Positions 45,661 through 54,723 of a stretch of DNA of 64,000 bases are shown one piece after another. Made by a program: the position numbers and the translations under genes. The number at the start of each line of letters is the position of its first letter. Position 1 is the stretch's first letter. The notes beneath the pieces were generated by a model. That model searched no databases and was not told the origin of the DNA. It was given only the letters and a program-made list of their open reading frames with translations. The stretch is from Kordiimonas aquimaris (GTDB taxonomy: Bacteria; Pseudomonadota; Alphaproteobacteria; Sphingomonadales; Kordiimonadaceae), in the NCBI RefSeq assembly GCF_025574485.1, contig NZ_JAOBPO010000001.1:565501-629500 (forward strand), given 5' to 3'.

Positions 45661-46377
45661 CTATGAGGCGCGTTTCTCAATCAATTGCCGAACATGATTT
45701 ACTCGTGTTCGGCCCACAGGTATGTTTGCACCGTTTGAGAGATGCAGTTCGTAGCGACTACCCTCTAGGGACTTTAGGTCGCGGATGGCAAACTGATGCA
45801 CCAAATAAGACTTGTGCGCTCTTACAAACTCTTCGGACAGGATGTGTTCTAACCTGTTAAGTGGTTTTCCGTGAAATTTTGTATCGCCGTTCTTTAGCGT
45901 TGCTTCTGAATATTTATCAGCACCTTTGAAAAACAGGATATCGCTGGTCGCTACAACATCAATGCCGCGCCCGCTTTCGAAAGATAACCGCTTGGTTCGA
46001 CTGCTATTGTTTTCTGGTGTGCTCCACAGACGATTTAACGCTTTCTCCAGGCGGAGTTTCGTAAAAGGCTTTGGTACGAAATCAAGCACACCAAATTCAA
46101 ACGCCTCTAGTGCTCGCTCGGTTTGCGCTGACACGACAATAGTATGAGCTGCTTTTGCTGTAAAATGTTTAAGAAGGGCAAAGCCATTTTCGCCTGCAAG
46201 GTTTAAATCTAGCAGTATCAGGTCAATGTCATATGTATTGAGAATATTTTCTGCTTGAGCGATTGATGCTGCGCACATTGACTTTTCTTGCTGCACGCCC
46301 ATGATTTGATGAGTTAGTCGCTCAATTCGCTTTGCAACCTGCGGTTCGTCTTCAACAATGAGTGTTTGATAAGGCAT
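45661..46377 (-). CDS. LytTR family response regulator
   Basis: A 238-residue protein. The receiver has DLILLDLNLAGENG with the phosphorylatable Asp, and FVPKPFTKLRLEKAL. The LytTR DNA-binding domain is at about 130-235 (ILFFKGADKYSEATLKNGDTKFH, SEEFVRAHKSYLV, LSNGANIPVGRTRV). It is 6 bp downstream of the LytS-type kinase gene and forms a two-component system with it. Confidence 0.92.
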   Translation of the reverse strand: MPYQTLIVEDEPQVAKRIERLTHQIMGVQQEKSMCAASIAQAENILNTYDIDLILLDLNLAGENGFALLKHFTAKAAHTIVVSAQTERALEAFEFGVLDFVPKPFTKLRLEKALNRLWSTPENNSSRTKRLSFESGRGIDVVATSDILFFKGADKYSEATLKNGDTKFHGKPLNRLEHILSEEFVRAHKSYLVHQFAIRDLKSLEGSRYELHLSNGANIPVGRTRVNHVRQLIEKRAS

Positions 46378-46383
46378 GCTATT

Positions 46384-48087
46384 TTATAGTCTGGCTTGGT
46401 TGATCTGGATAGTGGTTTGCCAATTGGCGCTTACTTGTTCGGATGTAAAGCTAAACCGAGTGCCACAAAATTCTTCGAGGCGAGCTAGAATATAGCGCGT
46501 TCCTGCACCTGTTCCCATATGCCGGTTTGTTGGTTCAGTTGTTGAAAGGCTTCTGGGCACACTCTCAAGGTTTCCCATTGGTGCGCTGAAAATATACGTA
46601 GTGCTGTCGCCGGATGTGATGCTTCGCAGGTTAAAAGTGCCTTGTATTTTTGCCAGATTATTGTGGCTAAAAGTATTTTCCACCAGCGTGTGAAAAACAC
46701 CCGGCGGGATAAGCGCAGTTCTGTCGATGTTCTCTGTTTTCAATATAAATGTGCCGTTTAGACGCTGACTCATCAGGTCGAGATGGGTTTGGCAAAGAGT
46801 TAATTCTTGATCAAGAGTGACAGTAGTTTTTTCTGAAAATTGATCGAGCATTCGAAATTCGGTTGCAAGTCCGTCAATAAATTCAACAGCTTCATCGGGA
46901 TCAGTTTCGACCCATTCCATGAGTGCCGTTAGAGAATTCATCAGAAAATGCGGTCGAATGTTCCGCTTGATAAGGTCTGCTCGCAATCGCTCTGATATGA
47001 GTTTTTGTCGCATGGCGTCTGCCGTACGGCGCTTAATGTCGATGGCCAGATCGATGGCCAGCATAAGTGTAATAACGATTAAAAACAGATGCTTTAAGTT
47101 TGGGTCTGCCCATAACGCGGTAAGAGACAGTGCAAACCCAAATACAAAGAGCCGGGATGTTTTTAAACCGCGCCACCACCCATAACACGCTATCAGCATT
47201 AATGTGACTGAGAGTAAACCGAATGCGCGGATATCATGATCAATTGAGCTAAGTTGAACAAATGACAGAGCAGCAACTACGGGTATAATTGTCATCCATT
47301 TGAGTGGGCTTTTAAGGCCGAGACGTGCAAACACAAACCACGGTAATGATAGAAAGACAATTATTGTAAAGATGGGTAGCATCATATCGAGCCGGGGTTG
47401 CCACCCATATGGATAGCTAAACAATTGTCTCCCTTCTTGTAACAAAATGATTGCTGCTATCGAGATGCTAACAAAAATAGCTGCCCACAAGCCAGGTTGG
47501 GCGCCGACGGTCTGCCGGATAAGCAATAAGTAACACGCCGTAAATAAAGCAGCAGTTGCTACAAAAAAAGTGCTGATTACGGATGAGTGGACACCAAAGA
47601 AGTCAGATTGAACCGCTGCAGGGCGCACTTCAAGTCCAAGGCTGTCACCTGTATTCATGCCGTAAGGTGTGATGCGCATCTTAATGATATGATGTCCGGG
47701 TGTTAGGTTTCTTAAGGGTATTAATACGCGGCTATATTGGTTAGCCGTGGTTCCCTTATAGTGGTTGGAGCCAATAAGCTCACCATCCCAGTAAAAATCA
47801 TAGACACCTGATACCTTAACCCCGAGAGAAAGAGGGTTGTGAACTTGTTCGCCTTTTTCAAATTTTAACATGATTTCCATGTGAAACCATTGAGAGGTAT
47901 CACTGTTAATAACCAGTCCAGTGAATGGCTGCCAGCTAGAATCTTTGTCTGGCGTGTCAGGGCTTTTTGCTGCTGACTCAAGAAGGCTGCCTTGCATGTT
48001 GATGATATCGTATGCATTCACAGAGTGGCTAAGGAATAGAAAGCAGATAAAAAGTAATTGCAGTATTTTAAACATGACTGCGAACAT
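46384..48087 (-). CDS. LytS-like sensor histidine kinase
   Basis: A 567-residue protein. A signal-like start is followed by a periplasmic beta-sandwich (about 25-165, DFYWDGELIGSN) resembling 7TMR-DISM extracellular domains, then about seven membrane helices, and a His_kinase domain with IRPHFLMNSL (phosphorylated His) and LVENTFSHNN. The GTGAGTRYIL block is the ATP-lid region, somewhat divergent. The signal sensed is unknown. The ATG at 48075 is an alternative start. Confidence 0.88.
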   Translation of the reverse strand: MFAVMFKILQLLFICFLFLSHSVNAYDIINMQGSLLESAAKSPDTPDKDSSWQPFTGLVINSDTSQWFHMEIMLKFEKGEQVHNPLSLGVKVSGVYDFYWDGELIGSNHYKGTTANQYSRVLIPLRNLTPGHHIIKMRITPYGMNTGDSLGLEVRPAAVQSDFFGVHSSVISTFFVATAALFTACYLLLIRQTVGAQPGLWAAIFVSISIAAIILLQEGRQLFSYPYGWQPRLDMMLPIFTIIVFLSLPWFVFARLGLKSPLKWMTIIPVVAALSFVQLSSIDHDIRAFGLLSVTLMLIACYGWWRGLKTSRLFVFGFALSLTALWADPNLKHLFLIVITLMLAIDLAIDIKRRTADAMRQKLISERLRADLIKRNIRPHFLMNSLTALMEWVETDPDEAVEFIDGLATEFRMLDQFSEKTTVTLDQELTLCQTHLDLMSQRLNGTFILKTENIDRTALIPPGVFHTLVENTFSHNNLAKIQGTFNLRSITSGDSTTYIFSAPMGNLESVPRSLSTTEPTNRHMGTGAGTRYILARLEEFCGTRFSFTSEQVSANWQTTIQINQARL

Positions 48088-48147
48088 ATCCCGAATGTTA
48101 TGCTAAATCATTCGGGAATGCGTGAACGCCTCAAAATGAACCGCAAA

Positions 48148-48768
48148 TTATCCGATAAATGAATTCCTCAAGCCATCCAGAACAAACTGGGTGGCGAGTG
48201 CCGCAAGTATAACGCCGAGTAGGCGCGTTAAAATGGTGTTCACAGTTGGACCCATCAGTTTCATTACAGGGCCTGAAGCAAGGAACACTATAAGTGTCAC
48301 AACCATAACTGCACCAAGTGCTGCGGTTACAACAAGCTGTGCTGCCATGTTGGCACCTGCATCAGCAACTTGCAGCATGACAGTAGTAATTGCGCCAGGG
48401 CCAGCCAGCAGTGGCAGGGCTATTGGAAAAACCGAGATATCCTCGAAATAGTCATCCATTTTTTCCGCAGATTCTTGTTTGCGTGCATGACGTTTCTCAA
48501 AGACCATTTCAAGAGCAATGATAAACAGCATCAGGCCACCTGCAATACGCAGTGCATCAATTGAAATGCCGAGCAAAGCAAGAAAGCTTCTGCCAAAGAA
48601 AGCAAAGAAAATTAGGATAAACAGAGCAATGATGGTGCCTTTAACCGCCATACGGCGTTGATGCTGCGCAGGTGTGCCATTGGTCAGGCTTGCAAAAACA
48701 GGGGCAATACCTGGTGGATCAATAATTACAAATAGTGCGACAAACGCTGATATAAATGTCTCGTACAT
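48148..48768 (-). CDS. MarC family membrane protein
   Basis: A 206-residue protein with six helices and the MarC pattern: FVIIDPPGIAPVFASLT, GISIDALRIAGGLMLFIIALEM, and ALPLLAGPGAITTVML. MarC proteins were once linked to multidrug resistance, but their function is unclear. Stand-alone gene. Confidence 0.92.
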   Translation of the reverse strand: MYETFISAFVALFVIIDPPGIAPVFASLTNGTPAQHQRRMAVKGTIIALFILIFFAFFGRSFLALLGISIDALRIAGGLMLFIIALEMVFEKRHARKQESAEKMDDYFEDISVFPIALPLLAGPGAITTVMLQVADAGANMAAQLVVTAALGAVMVVTLIVFLASGPVMKLMGPTVNTILTRLLGVILAALATQFVLDGLRNSFIG

Positions 48769-48815
48769 GATGAAGTTATGCTCTGCTATGGATGTGCAGG
48801 TCTACAGACTCTGCA

Positions 48816-49712
48816 TTATCCTAACGTTTCAGGGTCAATCTGATTTTGTTTGCATGTAGCCGTTACTGTATTTTTTAGCAAGCACGCAATTGTCATGGGG
48901 CCCACGCCGCCTGGCACAGGTGTTATAGCACCTGCCACGCGGGATGCTTCTGCATATGCCACATCACCAACAAGGCGTGTTTTGCCCTCGCCTTTTTCCG
49001 GTGCAGGGATGCGGTTAATACCCACATCAATGACCGTTGCCCCTTTTTTGATCCAGTCGCCTTTTATCATTTCTGGTCGTCCGACAGCGGCAATGACAAT
49101 ATCTGCTGCCGCAACCTCATTTGCCAGATCCTTTGTCCTGCTGTGTGCAATGGTAACTGTGCAGTTTGCATCGAGTAAAAGTTGCGCCATGGGTTTGCCG
49201 ACAATATTTGAGCGTCCCACAACAACAGCTTTCAGGCCGCTCAGGTCGCCGTGCTTGTCTTGCAGCATCAACAAACAGCCGAGCGGAGTGCAGGGCACCA
49301 TACCGCCGCCGCCTGTGGCAAGCAGGCCTGAGTTTACAACATGGAAACCGTCCACGTCTTTCGCGGGTGCAATTGTTTCAATCACTGCTGCTTCATTGAT
49401 GTGATCCGGTAAAGGAAGTTGAACGAGAATGCCGTTCACCGCAGGGTCATTATTTAGCTCTGTTACTTTGGCAATCAGTTCAGCCTCACTAACAGTGTCG
49501 TCCATGTGAAAATGAAAACCGTTCATGCCAACTTCGGCTGTTTGCTTGACCTTGTTACGAACATAAACCTGACTGGCAGGATCATCACCAACGATAACCA
49601 CGGCGAGGCCCGGCTGAATGTCGTGTTTGTTCTTGAGAGACGCAACGTCACGAGTGACAGCACCGCGTATGTTTTCCGCAAATGCTTTGCCGTCGATAAT
49701 TGATGCCGTCAT
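48816..49712 (-). CDS. folD: FolD methylenetetrahydrofolate dehydrogenase/cyclohydrolase
   Basis: A 298-residue bifunctional enzyme with [15 protein letters not shown] (active-site Lys), [24 protein letters not shown] and [14 protein letters not shown]. It interconverts methylene- and formyl-tetrahydrofolate with NADP in C1 metabolism. Confidence 0.97.
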   Translation of the reverse strand: MTASIIDGKAFAENIRGAVTRDVASLKNKHDIQPGLAVVIVGDDPASQVYVRNKVKQTAEVGMNGFHFHMDDTVSEAELIAKVTELNNDPAVNGILVQLPLPDHINEAAVIETIAPAKDVDGFHVVNSGLLATGGGGMVPCTPLGCLLMLQDKHGDLSGLKAVVVGRSNIVGKPMAQLLLDANCTVTIAHSRTKDLANEVAAADIVIAAVGRPEMIKGDWIKKGATVIDVGINRIPAPEKGEGKTRLVGDVAYAEASRVAGAITPVPGGVGPMTIACLLKNTVTATCKQNQIDPETLG

Positions 49713-49755
49713 CTGATCCCCCTATATGACAATGAATACCCTGTTGCCGTACATT

Positions 49756-50097
49756 TTAGTCTAGAGACATTATCATTTGTTCGACGCGCGGCAGGAGTAT
49801 GTCAGCTTCTCCTGAAATGAAGATGATTTTGTCTCGCGATTGGTGTCCCGCTATAATCTGAATAGTGGATTTGGGCAACCTGAGTTTTTTAGCGAGCAAG
49901 GTAATTAAAGCTTTGTTGGCTTTGCCTTTTTCTGGCGGTGTTACAACGGTTGACCGCAGTCGCGGGTGGTGGTCAGCACCTTTGTCGATGCGGTCAATCT
50001 TTGTATGTGCTGCATTGGGCGTTAAGTGGACGTGTGTTTTGACGCCGTCTTCAGCGCGCTCAACTGGTAGTTCATGGTGTGGGTCTTTAGTAGCCAT
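49756..50097 (-). CDS. DUF167 / YggU family protein
   Basis: A 113-residue protein with the DUF167 core (VHLTPNAAHTKIDRI, RSTVVTPPEKGKANKALITLLAKKLRLPKSTIQIIAGHQSRDKII). Function unknown. ATG 50097 overlaps the end of the yggT gene by 11 bp, so the pair is co-translated. Confidence 0.9.
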   Translation of the reverse strand: MATKDPHHELPVERAEDGVKTHVHLTPNAAHTKIDRIDKGADHHPRLRSTVVTPPEKGKANKALITLLAKKLRLPKSTIQIIAGHQSRDKIIFISGEADILLPRVEQMIMSLD

Positions 50098-50389
50098 AAA
50101 CGCCGAAAAGCGGTGCAATATCGGCACGCAACAGAATACGCACGGCATAAACGGCAAAATATAATATCAACGGTGAAATATCGATGCCGCCCAAATCCGG
50201 TAAAAACCGACGGATACGACTAAGTGCAGGTTCCGTTATGGCATACAGTGTTCGAGACACAGCTTGCACAAAAGGTTGGTAGCTATTGATGATGCCAAAA
50301 GAAACCAGCCAGCTGATGATGATTGATATGATGATTGCCAACGCATATGCGCCAAGTAATGCGTCTATGAAGAAAAATATGGCTGTCAT
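50087..50389 (-). CDS. yggT: YggT family membrane protein
   Basis: A 100-residue protein with two or three membrane helices and the YggT motif (YQPFVQAVSRTLYAITEPALSRIRRFLPDLGGIDISPLILYF split around ITEPAL). YggT proteins are linked to osmotic tolerance and, in some bacteria, cell division. It is followed by DUF167, the common pair. Confidence 0.92.
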   Translation of the reverse strand: MTAIFFFIDALLGAYALAIIISIIISWLVSFGIINSYQPFVQAVSRTLYAITEPALSRIRRFLPDLGGIDISPLILYFAVYAVRILLRADIAPLFGVYGY

Positions 50390-50475
50390 TTGATAATCCT
50401 TAACGTCGTTGGTTCATAAATACCGTTGTTACCGCATATTTGTCACGGCGTTTGCAAGAGATGTAGGACGTTAAG

Positions 50476-50514
50476 GCCCATTTTGCAATTGGGCGGCAAT
50501 TATTGCCTGTTTTT
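50476..50514 (+). other. Tandem hairpins with T-tract in a divergent intergenic region
   Basis: GCCCA...TGGGC at 50476-50494 is followed by GGCAAT-T-ATTGCC at 50495-50507 and then tgttttt. It has the shape of an intrinsic terminator on the plus strand but has no plus-strand gene upstream; yggT runs away on the minus strand. It may end a small RNA or leader ahead of the 1002-residue gene. Confidence 0.4.
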
Positions 50515-50627
50515 CGAGTCGTTTTGTGATGATTCGTGATTCGTATCGGTAATTGCTGCCGCATAGGCAAATTTTACCTAGTCGGTATGTTGATGACAGG
50601 GCCTGTAATATAGAAAGCTGAGCAAAA

Positions 50628-53600
50628 ATGGCGTTCTTTGGTGTACAAAATTCTGGTGGATTGTTCGGCTCGGCCGGGCAGCAGAGTTTTCGTCCACAAA
50701 TTGTCGGTATTGATACCTCACTTATTGCGCTCAGCAGTCAGGCGCAGCTTGCCCGTATAGCCGTTAATAGCTTAAGCGCGGATCAGCGTGCATCGTTTTC
50801 CAGTTTTGATCGGACACCAGCGGTAACTGCCCCTGGTCAGGGTGCTGAAGACACACGCTCGCTTAATCAGCGTATTCGAGAAGTGCGCGAGCTTACAAAC
50901 TTTGTTGATCTGGATGACCCATCCCTGGAAGATGTTGCTGGTAATGTTGACCAAACAGCGACGTTTGTACTTTTTAATGCACTGAGTAACTTACGTGTGC
51001 TTGCTGAGTTTGCTGCGGAAGAGGCTACACCGGAAACATCGCTTGGCCGGTTGGACGAACAGTTTCAATCCGGCCTTGCTGAAGTGCGGGACTATATATC
51101 CTCAGCGGAACTTAACCGGCTTGAAATTCAACTGGGTGAGCGAGAGACAGAGTTTGAAGCCACAACACGTACAGGGCGCAACTCGACAGGGTTTTCCGGT
51201 TCAGGGGTTGCCAGCAGTGGCGATCAGATTCTGGAAGAATTAACGGGTACTGAAACTTTAACAGTTTCTATCACAAAGAACGGTGTTACTGACGATATTT
51301 TAGTTGATCTAAGTGCGATTTCAGGTGATCTGACTTTAAATAATGTTGCTGCTGAAATAAATACCCAGATCGAAGCTTTGACAGACCTGAATGATGAAGG
51401 CGAAGCAGTTGCGAGACATTTAACGCGTTTTAGTGTCCAGCGCGACGTTGATACAGGCCGTTTTGGTCTTCAGGTTGATGGCACGCTCCTCGAGAAAGTC
51501 TCGCTGTCTGCCGCTGCTGCGGAACCAACGCTATACACGGTTTCGTCTTTTGAGCAGCTTGATGATGGTATTGCGGTTACAAGCCGGCTAAGCGAGTTTA
51601 ATAATATATCTGGCGAAATAGCCCTTGATGATACCACGTCTTTCGCGGCGATTGACTATGAGGAAACGGCAGTACAATTGTTGGTGGCAGAAGAAGAGGA
51701 TGATGACCTTGATCCTGCCATTGCCGCGCGGCGCGACCAGTTTTTAGCAGATTCTCTAGCGGAAGTGACAGAAAATAGTACATCAACAACTGAGAGCACA
51801 GTGGTTGATAATACAGCGTCTATCACCAATGTGAATGATGAAGACCGAGTAAATGCAGATACATTTGGCACCCGTGTGGCGACAGATAGCCAGGGTGGCA
51901 TTTATGTGGTTGGTACATCTACAGGAAGTTTTGGCCTGCAGTTGAATGTTGCCAGTGAGCAGGATGTGTTTCTGACTAAACTGGATACGCAAGGCAATGT
52001 TATTTTCTCCCGCCTTCTTGGGGCTGGGTCATCTGCTGAAGCCTTTGATATTAAAGTCGACAGCCAGGACAATGTTATTATCGCTGGTGCAACTGAAGGC
52101 GCTTTATCCAACAGTGATGTTGTTGAAAGCAGTTCGGATGCTTTTGTGGTTAAATATAATCAGCTGGGTGATGAGGTTTTCCGGTATCAGCTGGATACCT
52201 TTGGGCGGACATCTGCGAACTCGATCGCGATTGACAGTAATGATGATATTTTTGTTGGTGGGTCAACCTCGTCAGCCATCAGTGCAACATCAGGGTTTTC
52301 CGGTGGTAATGACGCCTTGATTTTAAAACTAAATGGCACTGACGGGGCACTTCTTGATTCCAATGTTTTTGGAACATCGGACAATGAAGTGATCCAGGGC
52401 ATTGTCGTTGACGGGAACGATGACCTGATCATTGCTGTTGAACAGCAAGATAATGCATCTGTTGTGCGCGTGTCCGGTTCGGGCCTGACAAGCCAGACAG
52501 CCTCTGTATCCCTTGGCGATCTTGGGTCAGCTGGCGCTATTGAAAGCATCGCTATTGATACAGCAAACAATCAAGTGTTTATTGCCGGAGTTACCACAAA
52601 TGCAGCACTTGATGCATTGGGTGCAGCAACAATCAATGGTAGTGCCGCGGGCGGTATAGAAGGTTTTGTGACCGGGTTGAGTTTTTCGGGCACATCTGTG
52701 TTGAATGCAGATTTTACTACGTATGTGTCAACGTCTTCAACTGACAGAATTAATGATTTAACCGTTCAGGGCGGCAGCGTTTTTGTTGCGGGTTCAACAG
52801 GTGGTGGTCTTTCAGGTGAAACCGAAGCTGGGCCAACAGATGGTTTTGTGGCGCGCATAAACGGCACAACGGGTGTTGTTGAAAACACAGAACAATTTGG
52901 TGCGCAGTTTGCCAATACAAATGTCGGTGGTATTGCTTTTACAAGTCAGGGCGATTCAGTGCTTGAGACGTTGGGCTTGCCTGCGGGGCTTGTTAATGGT
53001 GACCAAACGCTTGATCTGGAAACGCAGACAACGGCCCGTGTCGGAGATCATTTCTTCCTGTCTATCGATGATGGACGACGTATTCGTATTGAATTGGATG
53101 AGGGTGATGATTTTAACGACATCGCCCGTCAAATTCGTGTTGCCGGATTTGGACGCGTGGAAGTAGACGTATCACGCACCTCAGAAGGTGATCGATTGCA
53201 GATTGGCACAGTTGATGACGGTGTGCCTATTGATCTTATACCTGGAGCCGAGGGGTCTGATTTGCTCGAGCGTATCGGGTTGTCGGCAGGTCGCCTTTTG
53301 CCTCGCGATCAGGTTTTTGGGCTTGGTGAGTTTGCAGATATTCCGCCTGAAGAAGATCTTGGAGGTGTTTTTGGGTTGGGTCTTGAGGGTGCGCTGAATG
53401 TTAGAGACCGCGCAACAGCAAGGTTCGTCCTTGGTCTTCTTGATAATGCAATTGGTACAACGCAGCGTGCTTTCCGGTCCCTTACGTTTAACCCTATAAG
53501 ACAACGGCTTTTGGACAATGCGGCAACACAAGGCCCTGTGCCGCCCCGGGTGGCCGCGCAAATTGCTAACTTCCAAAGTGGCCTTGCCAGGTTGCAAAGT

Positions 53601-53636
53601 GGTGCCAGCTCATCAACTCTTAGTTTGTTCGCATAA
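50628..53636 (+). CDS. Large propeller protein with flagellin/FliD-like flanks (FlaEY-like)
   Basis: A 1002-residue protein with no signal peptide. Residues about 205-260 (LTVSITKNGVTDDILVDLS, LNNVAAEINTQIEAL) and 778-878 (FLSIDDGRRIRIELDEGDDF, GDRLQIGTVDDG, LLERIGLS) resemble hook-associated/flagellin strand-and-IN motifs. Between them, about 400-770, lie at least six repeats of the beta-propeller type: ATDSQGGIYVVGTS, VDSQDNVIIAGAT, IDSNDDIFVGGST, VDGNDDLIIAV, IDTANNQVFIAGV, VQGGSVFVAGST. The N-terminus is helical and a helical FVLGLLDNAIGTTQRAF ends the protein. Size and layout recall the regulatory protein FlaEY of Caulobacter relatives, from memory and not verified. Probably non-classically exported and flagellum-linked. 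Confidence 0.55.
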   Translation: MAFFGVQNSGGLFGSAGQQSFRPQIVGIDTSLIALSSQAQLARIAVNSLSADQRASFSSFDRTPAVTAPGQGAEDTRSLNQRIREVRELTNFVDLDDPSLEDVAGNVDQTATFVLFNALSNLRVLAEFAAEEATPETSLGRLDEQFQSGLAEVRDYISSAELNRLEIQLGERETEFEATTRTGRNSTGFSGSGVASSGDQILEELTGTETLTVSITKNGVTDDILVDLSAISGDLTLNNVAAEINTQIEALTDLNDEGEAVARHLTRFSVQRDVDTGRFGLQVDGTLLEKVSLSAAAAEPTLYTVSSFEQLDDGIAVTSRLSEFNNISGEIALDDTTSFAAIDYEETAVQLLVAEEEDDDLDPAIAARRDQFLADSLAEVTENSTSTTESTVVDNTASITNVNDEDRVNADTFGTRVATDSQGGIYVVGTSTGSFGLQLNVASEQDVFLTKLDTQGNVIFSRLLGAGSSAEAFDIKVDSQDNVIIAGATEGALSNSDVVESSSDAFVVKYNQLGDEVFRYQLDTFGRTSANSIAIDSNDDIFVGGSTSSAISATSGFSGGNDALILKLNGTDGALLDSNVFGTSDNEVIQGIVVDGNDDLIIAVEQQDNASVVRVSGSGLTSQTASVSLGDLGSAGAIESIAIDTANNQVFIAGVTTNAALDALGAATINGSAAGGIEGFVTGLSFSGTSVLNADFTTYVSTSSTDRINDLTVQGGSVFVAGSTGGGLSGETEAGPTDGFVARINGTTGVVENTEQFGAQFANTNVGGIAFTSQGDSVLETLGLPAGLVNGDQTLDLETQTTARVGDHFFLSIDDGRRIRIELDEGDDFNDIARQIRVAGFGRVEVDVSRTSEGDRLQIGTVDDGVPIDLIPGAEGSDLLERIGLSAGRLLPRDQVFGLGEFADIPPEEDLGGVFGLGLEGALNVRDRATARFVLGLLDNAIGTTQRAFRSLTFNPIRQRLLDNAATQGPVPPRVAAQIANFQSGLARLQSGASSSTLSLFA

Positions 53637-54108
53637 TTTATTATTATCGCAGTAATGCCGTATTGCTGGCCAGTGTACCGCTGTGTCTAGTGCACAAGCT
53701 TTACAGCTGCTTATTATTTTTTAGCAAATAATGATGAAGAGAGCAGAGTACGCGGGAGAAGGTGCACGATTGGGGGTCGAGTAAATTAAACCCGCTCCCG
53801 CCCCCCTGCTCGAGAGGTGCTTAATAAGTTACAATTGGCATGCCAACTTTGGTTCATTTAATATTACATATATATATCAATATGTTGGTTGTTTTAACGA
53901 GAGAGTTTATATTTGTTTTTGCAATAATGTCGCAACTTGCGATAAAATAGTGTGACGCAAAATGCAACATTTGTATATAATTGCAACACATCTAAAGGCC
54001 CTGAATATTGCGAAATACATGTTGGTGACATTTTTTTAACGCCTGATGGTTACGCTTAGCCAATAATCGACGAACCCGGCGATTCTGAATGAGAGAGGCA
54101 CGTTAGAA
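53637..54108. other. 472-bp gene-free stretch with a GC-rich island
   Basis: No supported coding sequence. The stretch is AT-rich apart from about 53750-53820, where GCGGGAG (53752-53758) can pair with CTCCCGC (53795-53801) around a GGGGG and CCCCC pair. Repeated gcaaca words follow at 53950-53990. It probably holds the promoter of the FliL-like gene; a structured RNA is possible. Confidence 0.4.
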
Positions 54109-54552
54109 ATGTATTCCACGACCGTCAAAAATAAGTGCTTTTCTATATTTGCAGCTTTTCTCATATGTACTTCGGCTGTATTTGGAGTGTCTTCAGAATT
54201 ATACGCAGAGGAGCCGGCGACATTACCGGAAGAGGGCAAGCTTGCTATTGAGATGGCGCCTTATGATTTCTCTTTAATCCAGCGTGGGAGATTGAGGGGA
54301 AAAGTTTCACTTACATTGACAATTGTAGTAGAAAATCAGCGAGATTCGGAAATGATCCGCCAACGATTGCCCCAAATCCGCTCGGATTTTCTCAATGGGT
54401 TAACTGCGTTGTCGCGGCAAAGATTTAATGTAAATCGCCCAATTGATCCTGACATTGTTACAGCATTTCTAATGCCATATCTTAATCACCGCGTTGGTGA
54501 CGGCAAAGCAAAAGTATATGTGAAACATGCACAAATAAAACCGGGCGGCTGA
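54109..54552 (+). CDS. Secreted FliL-like protein
   Basis: A 147-residue protein with a signal peptide (IFAAFLICTSAVFGVSSELYA). The mature part has VSLTLTIVVENQRDSEMIRQRLPQIRSDFLNGLTALS split over a long strand, turn and helix, the pattern seen in the FliL periplasmic domain, followed by a strand ending KVYVKHAQI. Unlike FliL it has a cleavable-looking signal, not a retained anchor. GAGAGAGG lies upstream of the ATG. Assignment is by eye and uncertain. Confidence 0.45.
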   Translation: MYSTTVKNKCFSIFAAFLICTSAVFGVSSELYAEEPATLPEEGKLAIEMAPYDFSLIQRGRLRGKVSLTLTIVVENQRDSEMIRQRLPQIRSDFLNGLTALSRQRFNVNRPIDPDIVTAFLMPYLNHRVGDGKAKVYVKHAQIKPGG

Positions 54553-54723
54553 TTTTATACATACCAATATGCATACTGTATCACGCATTTCATATATGTT
54601 GCGGTTTTGTAACAGATTGTCCTATCCGGTCCTGATTGCTCATATTGTACTTGACGATAACCCCTCCTCACATGTCCAATGATTGCGGGAAGAACATGAA
54701 TAATATCCGATCGGGAGAGCAAA

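Noticed and set aside
52187-52570. 127-codon open frame antisense to the propeller gene
   Set aside because: It arises from the repeat codon usage of the propeller on the other strand.
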